64,000 nucleotides of DNA from Limisphaerales bacterium. Lineage in GTDB: Bacteria > Verrucomicrobiota > Verrucomicrobiia > Limisphaerales > SXTU01. The stretch is from NCBI GenBank assembly GCA_009773355.1, contig WRPG01000013.1:19994-83993 (forward strand). Reading direction: 5' to 3'. The notes beneath the pieces are model-generated. The model was not told where the DNA came from. It saw nothing but the letters and a program-made list of their open reading frames with translations, and ran no database searches. This document shows, in pieces, positions 54,167 to 63,025 of this stretch. Numbering within the stretch: the first letter of the stretch is position 1; the number at the start of each line of letters is the position of its first letter. The translations under genes and the position numbers were made by a program.

Positions 54167-55084
54167 TCATTCAAACCTCAGCTTCGGGTTCAGCCACACC
54201 TGCACCACGTCCACGATGAGGTTCAGCAGGATGATGAGCGTCGCGTAGAAGAGCACGGTGCCCAGCACGAGCGTGTAGTCGCGGTTGAACGCGGCCATCA
54301 CGAAGTAGCGGCCCAGGCCGGGAATCTGGAAAATCGTCTCGATGACGAACGAGCCGGTTAGCAGGCCGGCGGTCGCGGGGCCGAGGAAGGAAACGGTCGG
54401 CAGCAGGCCGCCGCGCAGCGCGTGCCGGAAGAGGATGCGGGCGGAACCCGCACCCTTCGCGCGCGCGGTGCGGATGAAGTCCTGGTTCAGAATTTCCAGC
54501 ATCCCGCTGCGCGTGAGCCGCGCGACGTAGGCGGCGTAGTGCGCGCCCAGCACGAGCGCGGGCAGCACGCGGTCGCGCGGCGAATCCCAGCCCATCGGGT
54601 TGAACCAGCCGGCCATGAGCGCAAAGACGAGGATGAGCAGCGGCCCGAGCACGAACGTGGGCAGGCAGATGCCGGCCATCGCCAGGCCCATCGGGACGTG
54701 GTCCGTGAGCGTGTTCGGATGGCGCGCGGCGATGACGCCGGCGGGAATACCCAGCGCGAGCGCGACCAGCAGCGACCAGAAGCCCAGCTCCAGCGACACC
54801 GGGAACGCGCTGGCGATGACCTCGTTGACCGTGCGGTTCTCGTATTTGAAGGACGGGCCGAGGTCGCCGCGCACGAGGCGGCTCATGTAGTCGGTGTATT
54901 GGTCCCAGAGCGGTTTGTTCAGGCCGTAGTAGGCTTCGAGGTGCTTGAGAATTTCCGCCGGCACCTTCTTCTCCGCCGAGAACGGCCCGCCCGGTGCGAG
55001 GCGCACCATGAAGAACGTCACCGTCGCCACGATGAGCAGCACCGGGATGGTCTGGAGCAGGCGGATGGCGATGAACCGGAACAT
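54167..55084 (-). CDS. oppB: Oligopeptide ABC transporter permease OppB
   Basis: A 305-residue permease with the usual N-terminus (MFRFIAIRLLQTIPVLLIVA), the conserved periplasmic DLGPSFKYENRTVNEVI segment and the EAA loop (DFIRTARAKGAGSARILFRH), plus ETIFQIPGLGRYFV near the end. Six membrane helices predicted. It follows oppA by 4 bp. Confidence 0.96.
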   Translation of the reverse strand: MFRFIAIRLLQTIPVLLIVATVTFFMVRLAPGGPFSAEKKVPAEILKHLEAYYGLNKPLWDQYTDYMSRLVRGDLGPSFKYENRTVNEVIASAFPVSLELGFWSLLVALALGIPAGVIAARHPNTLTDHVPMGLAMAGICLPTFVLGPLLILVFALMAGWFNPMGWDSPRDRVLPALVLGAHYAAYVARLTRSGMLEILNQDFIRTARAKGAGSARILFRHALRGGLLPTVSFLGPATAGLLTGSFVIETIFQIPGLGRYFVMAAFNRDYTLVLGTVLFYATLIILLNLIVDVVQVWLNPKLRFE

Positions 55085-55088
55085 GGAC

Positions 55089-56723
55089 TCAGTTGGAAGC
55101 GCGCTTTTCCATCACCGCGTTCGGGTCCAGATACACAAACTTGTAAGGGTGGTTGTCCAGAATCGTCGGGTGCCAGCCTTTCAGCGCGGGGTGGATGAGG
55201 GCGACGCGTGTGTAAAAGTAGATGGGGAGGACGGGCGATTCATCGAGCAGGATTTCCTCGGCGCGCTGGAAGAGTTCGAGGCGCTTGGCCTGGTCAATCG
55301 TCCGGCCCGCCTCGCGGATGAGCCGGTCGTATTCCTGGTTGCTCCAGCCGGTCTCGTTCTGGCCGCCGTCGGTCAGCCACATGTCGAGGAAGCTGTTCGG
55401 GTCCACGTAATCGCCAATCCAGCCGGCCCGGCAGACCTGATAGTTCAGCGTCTTCTGCGAGTCGAGATAGACTTTCCACTCCTGGTTCACGAGCCGCGCG
55501 TCAATGCCGAGGTGCTTCTTCCACATCTGCTGGATGGCCTCGGCGATGAGGCGGTGGTTCTCGCTGGTGTTGTAAAGCAGCTCGATGGGCGGAAAGCCCC
55601 GGCCGCCGGGGAAACCCGCCTCGGCCAGGAGCCGGCGCGCCTGCTCGAAGTCCGTCGGGATGCGCGCCCGCGCGTCGAAGCCCGCCGTGCCCGGCGGCGT
55701 GAAGTGATTCGCCGGCAACTGCCCGCCGCGCGTGACGTTCTTCACCATCGCCTCGCGGTCCACGGCCATGCAGAGCGCGCGGCGCACGCGCTTGTCGTTG
55801 AGCGGCGGCTTGGTGACGTTGATGCGGTAGAAATACACGCCGAGGTAGGGGCTGATGTGAATGCGGTCGGGCGACTGCCGCTGGTAAACCTCAATCTTCG
55901 AAATCGGCGGCGGCTGCGTGGCGTGCAGCAGGCCGGCACGGAAGGCGCGCTCCTCGGTCTCCTGGCTTTCGATGGCGTGGAAGTGAATGGCGTTGAGCCG
56001 CACGTTCGCCGCGTCCCAGTAGGTCGCGCTCTTCTTCACCGTGACGGCGTAGTTGTAGCGCCACTGGTCGAGCTGGAACGGGCCGTTGCCGACGAAGTTG
56101 CCCGGGCGCGTCCAGCGGTTGCCGCGCGTGTAGGCGGAGCCGTGCCGTTCGATGGTCGGCACATGGACGGGCCACCAGGAGGTGTGGTTCATCAGCGAGA
56201 GCAGGTAGGGCGTGGGCGATTCCAGTGTGACGACGAACGTGTGGTCGTCGGGCGCCTGGTAGCCGACCTGCGAAAAGTCCTTCAGCTTGCCCTCGTTGTA
56301 AGCCTGCGCGTTCTTCACCACATGGTGCATGTAGGCGTATTGCGACGCGAGCGACGGCGTGAGGATGCGCTGGTAGGAGCGGAGGAAGTCGCGCGCGACG
56401 ACCGGCTCGCCATTCGACCACTTCGCGTTCTTGCGCAGGAAGAACGTGTAGGTCAGGCCGTCGGGCGAAATCTCCCACCGCTCCGCCACGCCGGGAATCG
56501 GATGCAGGTCCACCGGATCCTCGATGACCAGCCCCTCGAGCATGGACATGATGAGGTGATGCTCCGTGACGCCCGTGACGAGCTGCGGGTCGAGGTCCTG
56601 CGGCTCCGCGCCGTTGCCGAGGTGGAGGACCTGCTCGCGGTTGCCGATGTCCACGCGCGTCTCCCGCGAGCCGCAGCCGGCGAGGGCCAGCGCGGCAAGG
56701 AGCAGGAGGACGGCGGGTTTCAC
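55089..56723 (-). CDS. oppA: Oligopeptide-binding lipoprotein OppA
   Basis: A 544-residue family 5 solute-binding lipoprotein with lipobox LALAGC (Cys17). EPQDLDPQLVTGVTEHHLI, LEGLVIEDP, AERWEISPDGLTYTFFLRKN and RRALCMAVDREAMVKNV are family motifs. It captures peptides outside the inner membrane for OppBCDF. First gene of the operon. It diverges from lolC, with 79 bp between the two starts, so both promoters should lie there. Confidence 0.95.
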   Translation of the reverse strand: MKPAVLLLLAALALAGCGSRETRVDIGNREQVLHLGNGAEPQDLDPQLVTGVTEHHLIMSMLEGLVIEDPVDLHPIPGVAERWEISPDGLTYTFFLRKNAKWSNGEPVVARDFLRSYQRILTPSLASQYAYMHHVVKNAQAYNEGKLKDFSQVGYQAPDDHTFVVTLESPTPYLLSLMNHTSWWPVHVPTIERHGSAYTRGNRWTRPGNFVGNGPFQLDQWRYNYAVTVKKSATYWDAANVRLNAIHFHAIESQETEERAFRAGLLHATQPPPISKIEVYQRQSPDRIHISPYLGVYFYRINVTKPPLNDKRVRRALCMAVDREAMVKNVTRGGQLPANHFTPPGTAGFDARARIPTDFEQARRLLAEAGFPGGRGFPPIELLYNTSENHRLIAEAIQQMWKKHLGIDARLVNQEWKVYLDSQKTLNYQVCRAGWIGDYVDPNSFLDMWLTDGGQNETGWSNQEYDRLIREAGRTIDQAKRLELFQRAEEILLDESPVLPIYFYTRVALIHPALKGWHPTILDNHPYKFVYLDPNAVMEKRASN

Positions 56724-56802
56724 GGCGCGAGCTTTTCGATTCCGGCGGAGCGAGGGAAGCGCAAACTTGCCCGCGTGCCCGCGCGTGGGCTAGCGTCCGT
56801 GC

Positions 56803-58074
56803 GTGTCGCGACTGCCCTTCGAGCTGCTGCTGGCGCTGCGTTACCTGCGGCCCAAGCGCACGTTCGTCTCCGTCATCACGCTCATCTCCGTCATCGGCGT
56901 GATGCTCGGCGTGGCGGTGCTCATCATCGTCATCAGCGTGATGAGCGGCTTCGACCGCCAGCTCCGCGAGAAGCTCCTCGGATTCAACGCCCATCTCCGC
57001 GTCATCCAGCCCGGTGAACTGCTGTCCAACCGCGAGGAGATCATGGCCCGTATCATGGCGAACCCGCGCGTCAAGGGCGTCGCCCCCTTCGTGCAGGGCA
57101 AGGTGCTGCTGGAAACGCAGCCGCCAGCGGGTGGTTCGCTAGTGGACGCGCCGGTGGTGCGCGGCGTGGACGCGCAGCGCGAAGGCGGCGTGAGCGACCT
57201 GCCCAAGAGCATCAAGGAAGGCGAGTTCAACCTGCGCGGCAACGGCCTCGTCCTTGGCCGCGAGCTGGCCGCCAACCTCGGTCTGCGCGTCGGCGACCGC
57301 GTCTCGATTTATTCCCCGGCGAACTTGAAGAAGCTGAAGGACAGCCGCCGCAGCGGGAAGGAGGAGGCCGTGATGCCGGACGAATACACCGTGAAGGGCA
57401 TCTTCGACGTGGGCTACTACGAGTTCAACGCGAACGTCGTTGTCACCTCGCTCGCCAATGCGCAGGATCTCTACGAGCTGGAGGACAATGTCCACGGCCT
57501 GCAAATCAGGCTTCACGATCCGTCCGAAGCCGAGGCAGCGCGGAAGGAGTTACAGCGAACATTGGGCAGCGATTACTTGGTCCGCACCTGGATGGACGAT
57601 AGCGCCATGATGCTGGGAGCCATCGAAGCGGAGAAGAACGTCATGTTTATCATTCTGTTCTTTGTCATAATCGTGGCGTCGTTCGGCATTACGAGCGGAC
57701 AGATCTCGTTCGTCTTGCAGAAGACGCGCGAAATCGGCGTGCTCAAGGCGCTCGGCGCGACCAGTGGCCAGGTGCGCTGGCTGTTCCTGATCCAGAGCCT
57801 CATCGTGGGTTTGCTGGGCGTGATCGCCGGGTTCGCGTTAGGTTTGTTGGCGCTGCACTACCGCAACGAGTTCCTCGACTTAATGAACAGTTGGACCGGG
57901 CGTGAGTTGTTTCCGCGTCAGATTTACGCTTTCGACCGCTTGCCGATGCTCATCGTGCCGAGTGACATTGCGATCATCTGCGGCGGATCGCTCTTCATCT
58001 GCCTGCTGGCGGGTTTGCTGCCAGCTTGGAACGCAGGGCGGCTGCAACCGGTGGAGGCGCTGCGCAATGAGTGA
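56803..58074 (+). CDS. lolC: LolC/LolE-type ABC permease
   Basis: A 423-residue inner-membrane permease of the lipoprotein release complex. ELLLALRYLRPKRTFVSVIT starts the first helix; a large periplasmic domain (about 60-270) and three C-terminal helices (FIILFFVIIVASFGITSGQI; LFLIQSLIVGLLGVIAGFAL; DIAIICGGSLFICLLAGLLP) follow, with FVLQKTREIGVLKALGATSG, the typical FtsX/LolE loop. GTG start at 56803. Its stop overlaps the lolD start by 8 bp. One LolC/E-type subunit probably forms a homodimer. Confidence 0.92.
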   Translation: MSRLPFELLLALRYLRPKRTFVSVITLISVIGVMLGVAVLIIVISVMSGFDRQLREKLLGFNAHLRVIQPGELLSNREEIMARIMANPRVKGVAPFVQGKVLLETQPPAGGSLVDAPVVRGVDAQREGGVSDLPKSIKEGEFNLRGNGLVLGRELAANLGLRVGDRVSIYSPANLKKLKDSRRSGKEEAVMPDEYTVKGIFDVGYYEFNANVVVTSLANAQDLYELEDNVHGLQIRLHDPSEAEAARKELQRTLGSDYLVRTWMDDSAMMLGAIEAEKNVMFIILFFVIIVASFGITSGQISFVLQKTREIGVLKALGATSGQVRWLFLIQSLIVGLLGVIAGFALGLLALHYRNEFLDLMNSWTGRELFPRQIYAFDRLPMLIVPSDIAIICGGSLFICLLAGLLPAWNAGRLQPVEALRNE

Positions 58075-58741
58075 ACCGCTCCTCCGCGCCACCGGCCTGC
58101 GCAAGACCTACCAGCTCGGCTCCCGCCTCGTGGAGGTCCTGCGCGGCGTGGACCTGACCGTGGAAGCCGGCGAGTTCGTCGCGTTACGTGGCGCGTCGGG
58201 CGCGGGCAAGAGCACGCTGCTGCATCTGCTCGGCGGGCTGGACCGGCCCAACCACGGCGAAATCCATTTCCGCGACCAGAGTCTTGCCGCGCTCACCGAC
58301 GGCGAGCTGGCGAAGCTCCGCGTCGCGCACGTCGGCCACATCTTTCAGGCCTATCACCTCCTGCCGGAACTCGACGCGCTGGAAAATGTTGCCCTCCCCG
58401 CCCGCGTCGCCCGGCTGGATGCCGCCGAGGCCGAGCGGCGCGCGCGCGATTTGCTGAAGCGCGTCGGCTTGGAACACCGGCTGGAGCATCGCCCAACGGA
58501 ACTTTCCGGCGGCGAGCAGCAACGCGTGGCCATCGCTCGTGCGCTGGTGAACCAGCCCGCGCTCATCCTCGCCGACGAGCCAACGGGCAACCTCGACTCC
58601 CAGACCGGCGAGGAAATCCTGAACCTGCTCTGCGAACTCCGCACCGAGCACCAGGCCACGCTCGTCATCGCCACCCACGACTCGCGCGTGGCCGTGCGCG
58701 CGCCGCGCGTGGTGGAGCTGGTGGACGGGGCGTTGAAGTGA
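58067..58741 (+). CDS. lolD: Lipoprotein-releasing ATPase LolD
   Basis: A 224-residue ABC ATPase. Walker A ALRGASGAGKSTLLHLLGGL, Q-loop VGHIFQAYHLLPELDALEN, signature ELSGGEQQRVAIARALVNQP and Walker B LILADEPTGNLDS. It powers the release of outer-membrane lipoproteins, of which several are encoded in this window. ATG at 58067 overlaps the end of lolC. Confidence 0.95.
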   Translation: MSEPLLRATGLRKTYQLGSRLVEVLRGVDLTVEAGEFVALRGASGAGKSTLLHLLGGLDRPNHGEIHFRDQSLAALTDGELAKLRVAHVGHIFQAYHLLPELDALENVALPARVARLDAAEAERRARDLLKRVGLEHRLEHRPTELSGGEQQRVAIARALVNQPALILADEPTGNLDSQTGEEILNLLCELRTEHQATLVIATHDSRVAVRAPRVVELVDGALK

Positions 58742-58828
58742 AGTTCAAAGTTCCGAGTTCAAGGTTCAAAGTTCAGAGCAGCGAACGTGCGCCCAACCTT
58801 GAACTTTGAACTTCGAACCTTGAACTCT
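58742..58828. repeat. Inverted 7-mer repeat pair after lolD
   Basis: Left arm GTTCAAA, GTTCCGA, GTTCAAG, GTTCAAA in tandem; the right arm is its inverse (CCTTGAACTTTGAACTTCG). It starts at the lolD stop and ends 8 bp before the 3' end of the convergent aminotransferase gene, so it may serve as a bidirectional terminator-like hairpin. Confidence 0.88.
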
Positions 58829-58836
58829 CCGCCTGC

Positions 58837-59688
58837 TCACCCGCGCCGCTGGCATTCCCCGACGTAGTCGCGGAAGGCCTGCTGGAGCTGGCGCGTGAGC
58901 GGGCCAGGCTGGCCATCGCCGACCTTGCGGTCGTTGATCTGCACCACCGGCATCACCTCGTTGGTCGTGCCGAAGAGCATGGCCTCGGTGGCGCACTTCA
59001 AGTCGGTCTCGGCGACCGGGAATTCCTTCACGGGGATGCCCAGCGCGGAGCACAGGCCCAGCGCGACGAGGCGTGACACGCCGGGGAGGATGTAGTTGGT
59101 GCGCGGCGCGGTGTGGACCACGCCATCGAGCACCACCGCGAAGTTGGAGGCCGAGCCTTCCAGCGCGAAGCCGTCGCGGACGAACACGGCCTCGTGCGCG
59201 CCGGCCTCCTGCGCCTGCTGGTTAGCGAGAACGTTGGGCAGCAGCGCGACGGACTTGATGTCGCACCGCGCCCAGCGCTGGTCGGGCAGCGTGATGACCT
59301 TCACGCCCTGCTCCCATTTCTCGACGGGGTTGGTGAACGGAGCGGCGAAGGCATAGACCGTCGGCGTGGCGTCAGCGGGAAAGGCGTGCTTGCGCGGCGC
59401 GGCCCCGCGCGAGACTTGCAGGTATACGGTGGCCTCGGCGTCGGCGAGGGCGTTGCGCTTCAACAGTTCAGTGGCGATGGCCGAGAAGTCGGTGTTCGCT
59501 GGAGGAGGAATTCGCAGAGCCTGGAGGCTGCCGGCGAAACGGTCCCAGTGTTCCTTCGCGCGGAAGAGATGGCCGCGATAGGTGCGGACGACTTCATAGG
59601 CCCCGTCGGCAAAGAGGAACGCGCGGTCATCCGGTGAGATGCGGGCCTGGTCCTTGGGGAGGAACTGGCCGTTCAAATAGACAGTCAT
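58837..59688 (-). CDS. dat: Class IV aminotransferase, D-amino-acid transaminase type
   Basis: A 283-residue fold-type IV PLP enzyme. ISPDDRAFLFADGAYEVVRT marks the start of the family, RCDIKSVALLPNVLANQQA carries the PLP lysine, EAVFVRDGFALEGSASNF and FGTTNEVMPVVQINDRKVG are conserved. The D-IKS-x-A-L-LPN form is typical of D-alanine transaminases supplying D-Glu/D-Ala for cell walls; branched-chain or aminodeoxychorismate lyase activity cannot be excluded. Confidence 0.88.
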   Translation of the reverse strand: MTVYLNGQFLPKDQARISPDDRAFLFADGAYEVVRTYRGHLFRAKEHWDRFAGSLQALRIPPPANTDFSAIATELLKRNALADAEATVYLQVSRGAAPRKHAFPADATPTVYAFAAPFTNPVEKWEQGVKVITLPDQRWARCDIKSVALLPNVLANQQAQEAGAHEAVFVRDGFALEGSASNFAVVLDGVVHTAPRTNYILPGVSRLVALGLCSALGIPVKEFPVAETDLKCATEAMLFGTTNEVMPVVQINDRKVGDGQPGPLTRQLQQAFRDYVGECQRRG

Positions 59689-59923
59689 GGCGGGTGGTTA
59701 AAGCCCGAAAGCCGCGGCGGGGCAATGGGAAAGATGCCGGCGCGGTTGATCCGCCGGGGCACGGCGGCCGGGTGGCAGGAGTCTTTCCCGAGGGGGCAAG
59801 CCACGGCCAGCTCCGGGCAAACCTCAGGCAGACAGGAATTCCCCCGATGCGAGAGTCGGGAAAAGTCGAGCTTGGCGCATATGTGACTGGCGACTAAGCT
59901 GCGGCTGTGATTTCCAGTCGCGC

Positions 59924-61399
59924 ATGAATCCGAACGGCATTCTCAAGCAGCACTGGCTGCATGTGGCCATCCACTTCGCGGTGGACGCGGTCATCTTCGC
60001 GGTGGCGTTCATCATCGGCACGGACTTCGTCATTCCCGATGACGACCTCCATATGCGGCTGGAGTCCTATCTGCCGGGCATCCTGCTGGGCGCCTGCGTG
60101 TTCCCCTGCCTGGTCTACATCTTCGGCCTCTACTCGCCCCAGAGCTACAAGCAGCGCGTGACCAAGCGGGCCATCGTGCTGGCCATCTGCCTCGTCGGCA
60201 CGGTGCTGCTGGTCATCCCGCTGTTCTACCTGAAGAAATCCACGAGCATCGGGCGCGGTGTGTTCGGCATCAGCGTGGCGATTGTCTATTTCACCATCCT
60301 CATCCACCACGGCTTCCTGCTGCGCTCGCTGCGGAACTACCGCGAGCGGGTGGCCTTCATCATGACCTGCACGTTCGACGAGCTGGAGGCGCGCTTCTTC
60401 CAGTCGCTGGGCACGGAGAACATGGAGCTGGCCGGCCTCATCCACTACGACAACTACCAGCCCATCGGCGAGATGCGCGTGCTGGGCAAGGTCAGCGATC
60501 TCCAGGACATCGTGCGGCGCGAGAACATCCACCGCGTGCTCTGCACGAGCAAGAGCATCAGCGACCCCTCGATGTGCAAGGCGTTCTGCGAGCTGCGCTA
60601 CTCCGGCGTGCAGGTCATGCCACTCGTGAGCCTTTTCGAGGAAGTGCATCAGCTCGTCCCGCTGGAGCTTATCACGCCGGAATGGCTGCTCGCCGCCAGC
60701 GCGCAGCCGCACATGCTCTACATCAAGAAGGTCAAGCGCGCCTTCGACATCGTGGTGTCGCTGCTCGGTCTCGTGTTCCTCGGGCCGGTCATGCTGCTGG
60801 GCATCCTCGCCACGAAACTGACCTCGGCAGGCCCCGCCTTCTACAAGCAGGTGCGCGCCGGTCGCTTCGGCCGGCCTTTCAACGTCATCAAGCTCCGCTC
60901 CATGCGCACGGACGCGGAGAAGCACGGGGCCGTCTGGTCCACCGCCGGCAAGGACCCGCGCTCCACGCCGGTGGGCAACTTCCTCCGCAAGTATCGCATT
61001 GATGAAATCCCGCAGCTCATCAACGTGCTCAAGGGCGACATGTCCTTCGTCGGCCCGCGCCCGGAGCGGCCCGTGTTCATCGAGGAGCTGGCGCAGCAAA
61101 TCCCCTATTTCCAGGAACGGCTCATGGTGCAGCCCGGCATCACCGGCTGGGCGCAGGTGAATTATCCCTACGGCTCGTCGGTGGAAGACGCGAAGTGGAA
61201 GCTCGAATACGACCTCTACTACATGAAGCACATGAGCCTGTTCCTCGACCTGTTCATCCTGCTGGACACCGTCCGCATCGTGCTGCGCGGCGGGATGAAG
61301 GGCGACGCCAAGGACCGGCTCCCGCGCTACGAGGCCATCTGGTTCTTCCGCGTCTTCGGCAACGAGGAGCCGCGCGCCCCGCGCCCGCCGGCCCCGTGA
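59924..61399 (+). CDS. Polyprenyl glycosylphosphotransferase (WbaP/EPS sugar transferase)
   Basis: A 491-residue membrane protein that starts exopolysaccharide or O-unit assembly by moving a sugar phosphate onto undecaprenyl phosphate. Four N-terminal helices and a Rossmann-like domain precede the catalytic bacterial sugar transferase domain (from about 270): KRAFDIVVSLLGLVFLGPVM, FYKQVRAGRFGRPFNVIKLR, SMRTDAEK, RKYRIDEIPQLINVLKGDMS, FVGPRPERP and QPGITGWAQVNYPYG. No glycosyltransferase or export genes are next to it. The 235 bp upstream carry no gene and should hold its promoter. Confidence 0.94.
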   Translation: MNPNGILKQHWLHVAIHFAVDAVIFAVAFIIGTDFVIPDDDLHMRLESYLPGILLGACVFPCLVYIFGLYSPQSYKQRVTKRAIVLAICLVGTVLLVIPLFYLKKSTSIGRGVFGISVAIVYFTILIHHGFLLRSLRNYRERVAFIMTCTFDELEARFFQSLGTENMELAGLIHYDNYQPIGEMRVLGKVSDLQDIVRRENIHRVLCTSKSISDPSMCKAFCELRYSGVQVMPLVSLFEEVHQLVPLELITPEWLLAASAQPHMLYIKKVKRAFDIVVSLLGLVFLGPVMLLGILATKLTSAGPAFYKQVRAGRFGRPFNVIKLRSMRTDAEKHGAVWSTAGKDPRSTPVGNFLRKYRIDEIPQLINVLKGDMSFVGPRPERPVFIEELAQQIPYFQERLMVQPGITGWAQVNYPYGSSVEDAKWKLEYDLYYMKHMSLFLDLFILLDTVRIVLRGGMKGDAKDRLPRYEAIWFFRVFGNEEPRAPRPPAP

Positions 61400-61423
61400 G
61401 CCACCGCGTGGGGAGGCTGTAAA

Positions 61424-61461
61424 AGCAAAACGCCGGACGCGGGTGAACCGGCGTCCGGCGT
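61424..61461 (-). terminator. Rho-independent terminator of rpsU
   Basis: Inverted arms ACGCCGGACGC and GCGTCCGGCGT enclose a short loop. On the minus strand the stem is followed by TTTTGCTTTT, the U-tract expected for termination of rpsU. Confidence 0.82.
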
Positions 61462-61478
61462 GGGGAGGGAAGCGGGCG

Positions 61479-61676
61479 TCACATGTCGGCGTAACGCGCG
61501 CGGAGCATGGCGGTGAACTTCGCCACTTTGAGTTTGCGGCGCTTCTTCTCGCTCGGCTTTTCGAAGCGGCGGTGATTGCGCACTTCTTTCAAGGTGCCTT
61601 CGCGGTCAATTTTCTTTTTCAACCGCCGCAGCGCCTTTTCCACCGGCTCGCCTTTTTTGAGCTTAATTTCCGTCAA
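61479..61676 (-). CDS. rpsU: Ribosomal protein S21
   Basis: A 65-residue small-subunit protein: TEIKLKKGEPVEKALRRLKK, KIDREGTLKEVRNHRRFEKP and the basic tail SEKKRRKLKVAKF. The length matches S21. The start is a TTG at 61676 with a purine-rich Shine-Dalgarno-like GGAAGGAAG upstream; no ATG or GTG fits the family start. A rho-independent hairpin follows the stop. The rare start codon may limit expression. Confidence 0.93.
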   Translation of the reverse strand: MTEIKLKKGEPVEKALRRLKKKIDREGTLKEVRNHRRFEKPSEKKRRKLKVAKFTAMLRARYADM

Positions 61677-61786
61677 AACTGTTTCACTTCCTTCCCAGTC
61701 TGCTGCCCGGGGTTTGGCTGGCGAACTGCCAGCCCTGTCCGGGTCAGGGAGCGGCAGTCTAGGGGCCGGCGGGTTCCCGTCAACCG

Positions 61787-62812
61787 TCAAAACCGGCCGT
61801 CCCGGCTCTCGAAATGGGTGGGTTTGCCGAGGTCGGGGCCGCCGCGCATCACCCAGCCGGCCACCCAGCCGAGGAGTTCGCTGGCGGAAATCCGGGGCGG
61901 GCCGAAGCGTCTGCGGGCCTCGGCGGCGTTGTTCAGCAGGGCGGAGTCGGCCTCCGCACCGGTGAACGTCGCGGGGCGGTTCATGCGCCGGCCCAGCTCC
62001 TCCGCCACGTCGCGGACGCGGAGGAGTTCGGGGCCGGTGAGGTTGAGGACGAAGGGTGGCGAAGTGGTGAGGGCAAGAGCTTGGAAGGTTTGCGCGTTGG
62101 CGTCGCCCTGCCAGATGCAGTTGAACCAGCCCATGCCGAGGTCCACCGGCTGGCCCGCCCAAATCTGCTTCGCCAAGTCCACCAGCACGCCGTAGCGCAG
62201 CTCGCAGGCGTAGTTGAGGCGGAGAAGGCTGACCGGGACGCCCAGCGTGCGGCTGAAGTGCTCGAACATCCGCTCGCGCCCAAGGCAGCTCATGGCGTAT
62301 TCGCCAACGGGCTGGGGGGCATCGGCCTCGACAGAGCCGCCGCCGCTCACGGGCACGAGGCCGTAAACATTGCCCGTGGAGAAGGCGACGATGCGGCTGC
62401 GGCGGAACTTGCGGCACACGACGGACGGCAGCCAGGTGTTCATCGCCCACGTCAGCGCCTCGTTGCCCGTCGCGCCGAACTTCATCGCCGCGCAATAGAC
62501 GACGTTCTCGACCTCTGGTAGTTGCGCGACGGCTTCCTCGTCCATCAAGTTGCAACGAATGGTTTCGATGCCTTGCGCGTTGAGTTGCCCGATCTGGCTG
62601 GCGTCGGAGAAGCGCGAGACGCCGATCACGCGGCGGCGGATGCCGGCGGCGTCCGAGGCGCGCTTCGCCATGCGGGCGAGCGTCGGGCCCATCTTGCCGG
62701 CGACGCCAAGGAAGATGAGATCGCCCGGCAAAGAGCGGAACGTGGCGATGACACCGGGGGTTGGCTCACTCAGCCGGTCCTCCAGCTCGGCAACGGTGGC
62801 GGGTGCGTTCAT
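61787..62812 (-). CDS. NAD(P)-binding epimerase/dehydratase-like protein
   Basis: A 341-residue extended short-chain dehydrogenase-like protein. The nucleotide-binding loop is atypical (IFLGVAGKMGPTLARMAKRA, so GxxGxMG), and STGNVYG stands where STSSVYG-type motifs occur. The catalytic YxxxK reads YAMSCLGRER (Y without K), so the activity may be altered. Its ATG overlaps the stop of the zinc-ribbon gene by 4 bp, placing it in an operon with adk. Substrate unknown. Confidence 0.8.
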   Translation of the reverse strand: MNAPATVAELEDRLSEPTPGVIATFRSLPGDLIFLGVAGKMGPTLARMAKRASDAAGIRRRVIGVSRFSDASQIGQLNAQGIETIRCNLMDEEAVAQLPEVENVVYCAAMKFGATGNEALTWAMNTWLPSVVCRKFRRSRIVAFSTGNVYGLVPVSGGGSVEADAPQPVGEYAMSCLGRERMFEHFSRTLGVPVSLLRLNYACELRYGVLVDLAKQIWAGQPVDLGMGWFNCIWQGDANAQTFQALALTTSPPFVLNLTGPELLRVRDVAEELGRRMNRPATFTGAEADSALLNNAAEARRRFGPPRISASELLGWVAGWVMRGGPDLGKPTHFESRDGRF

Positions 62813-63024
62813 TTCCTGCCGCCAAACAGGCTGCTGGCAAGGCGTGCCAGCTTGCCGCCGAGGCTGTGGTCCATCACGGTGTGTTGACCAAGGACTGTGG
62901 CGCAGCGGGAACAGAGCAGTTCAATGGTCAACGCGCTGGCGGGCCGTTCGCGCACGGGCTGAACCGAACCGCATTGGGGACAGTGGAGTTCCGCCGCCTT
63001 GAACTCGTTGAACTGGCGGCCCAC
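62809..63024 (-). CDS. Small zinc-ribbon-like protein
   Basis: A 71-residue protein from a GTG at 63024, one base after the adk stop. Two Cys pairs, CPQCG and CSRC, about 25 residues apart form a likely zinc ribbon; the tail SLGGKLARLASSLFGGRK is basic. No family was recognised. Coupled to the epimerase-like gene by an ATGA overlap. Confidence 0.7.
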   Translation of the reverse strand: MGRQFNEFKAAELHCPQCGSVQPVRERPASALTIELLCSRCATVLGQHTVMDHSLGGKLARLASSLFGGRK

Positions 63025-63025
63025 G

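Noticed and set aside
54043..54174. Longer OppC start giving SNAQRPTFN at the N-terminus
   Set aside because: Those residues are translated from the inverted 7-mer repeat, and the start would be a TTG overlapping oppB.
37226..59804. Shared 16-mer GCAAGCCACGGCCAGC at 37233 and 59788 as a regulatory site
   Set aside because: Only two copies, not palindromic and not at the same distance from a start; could be a repeat fragment but the support is too weak.
61677..62555. An open frame fusing S21 to a long N-terminal region
   Set aside because: The upstream part is the epimerase-like gene in another frame; S21 alone has the right length from the TTG at 61676.
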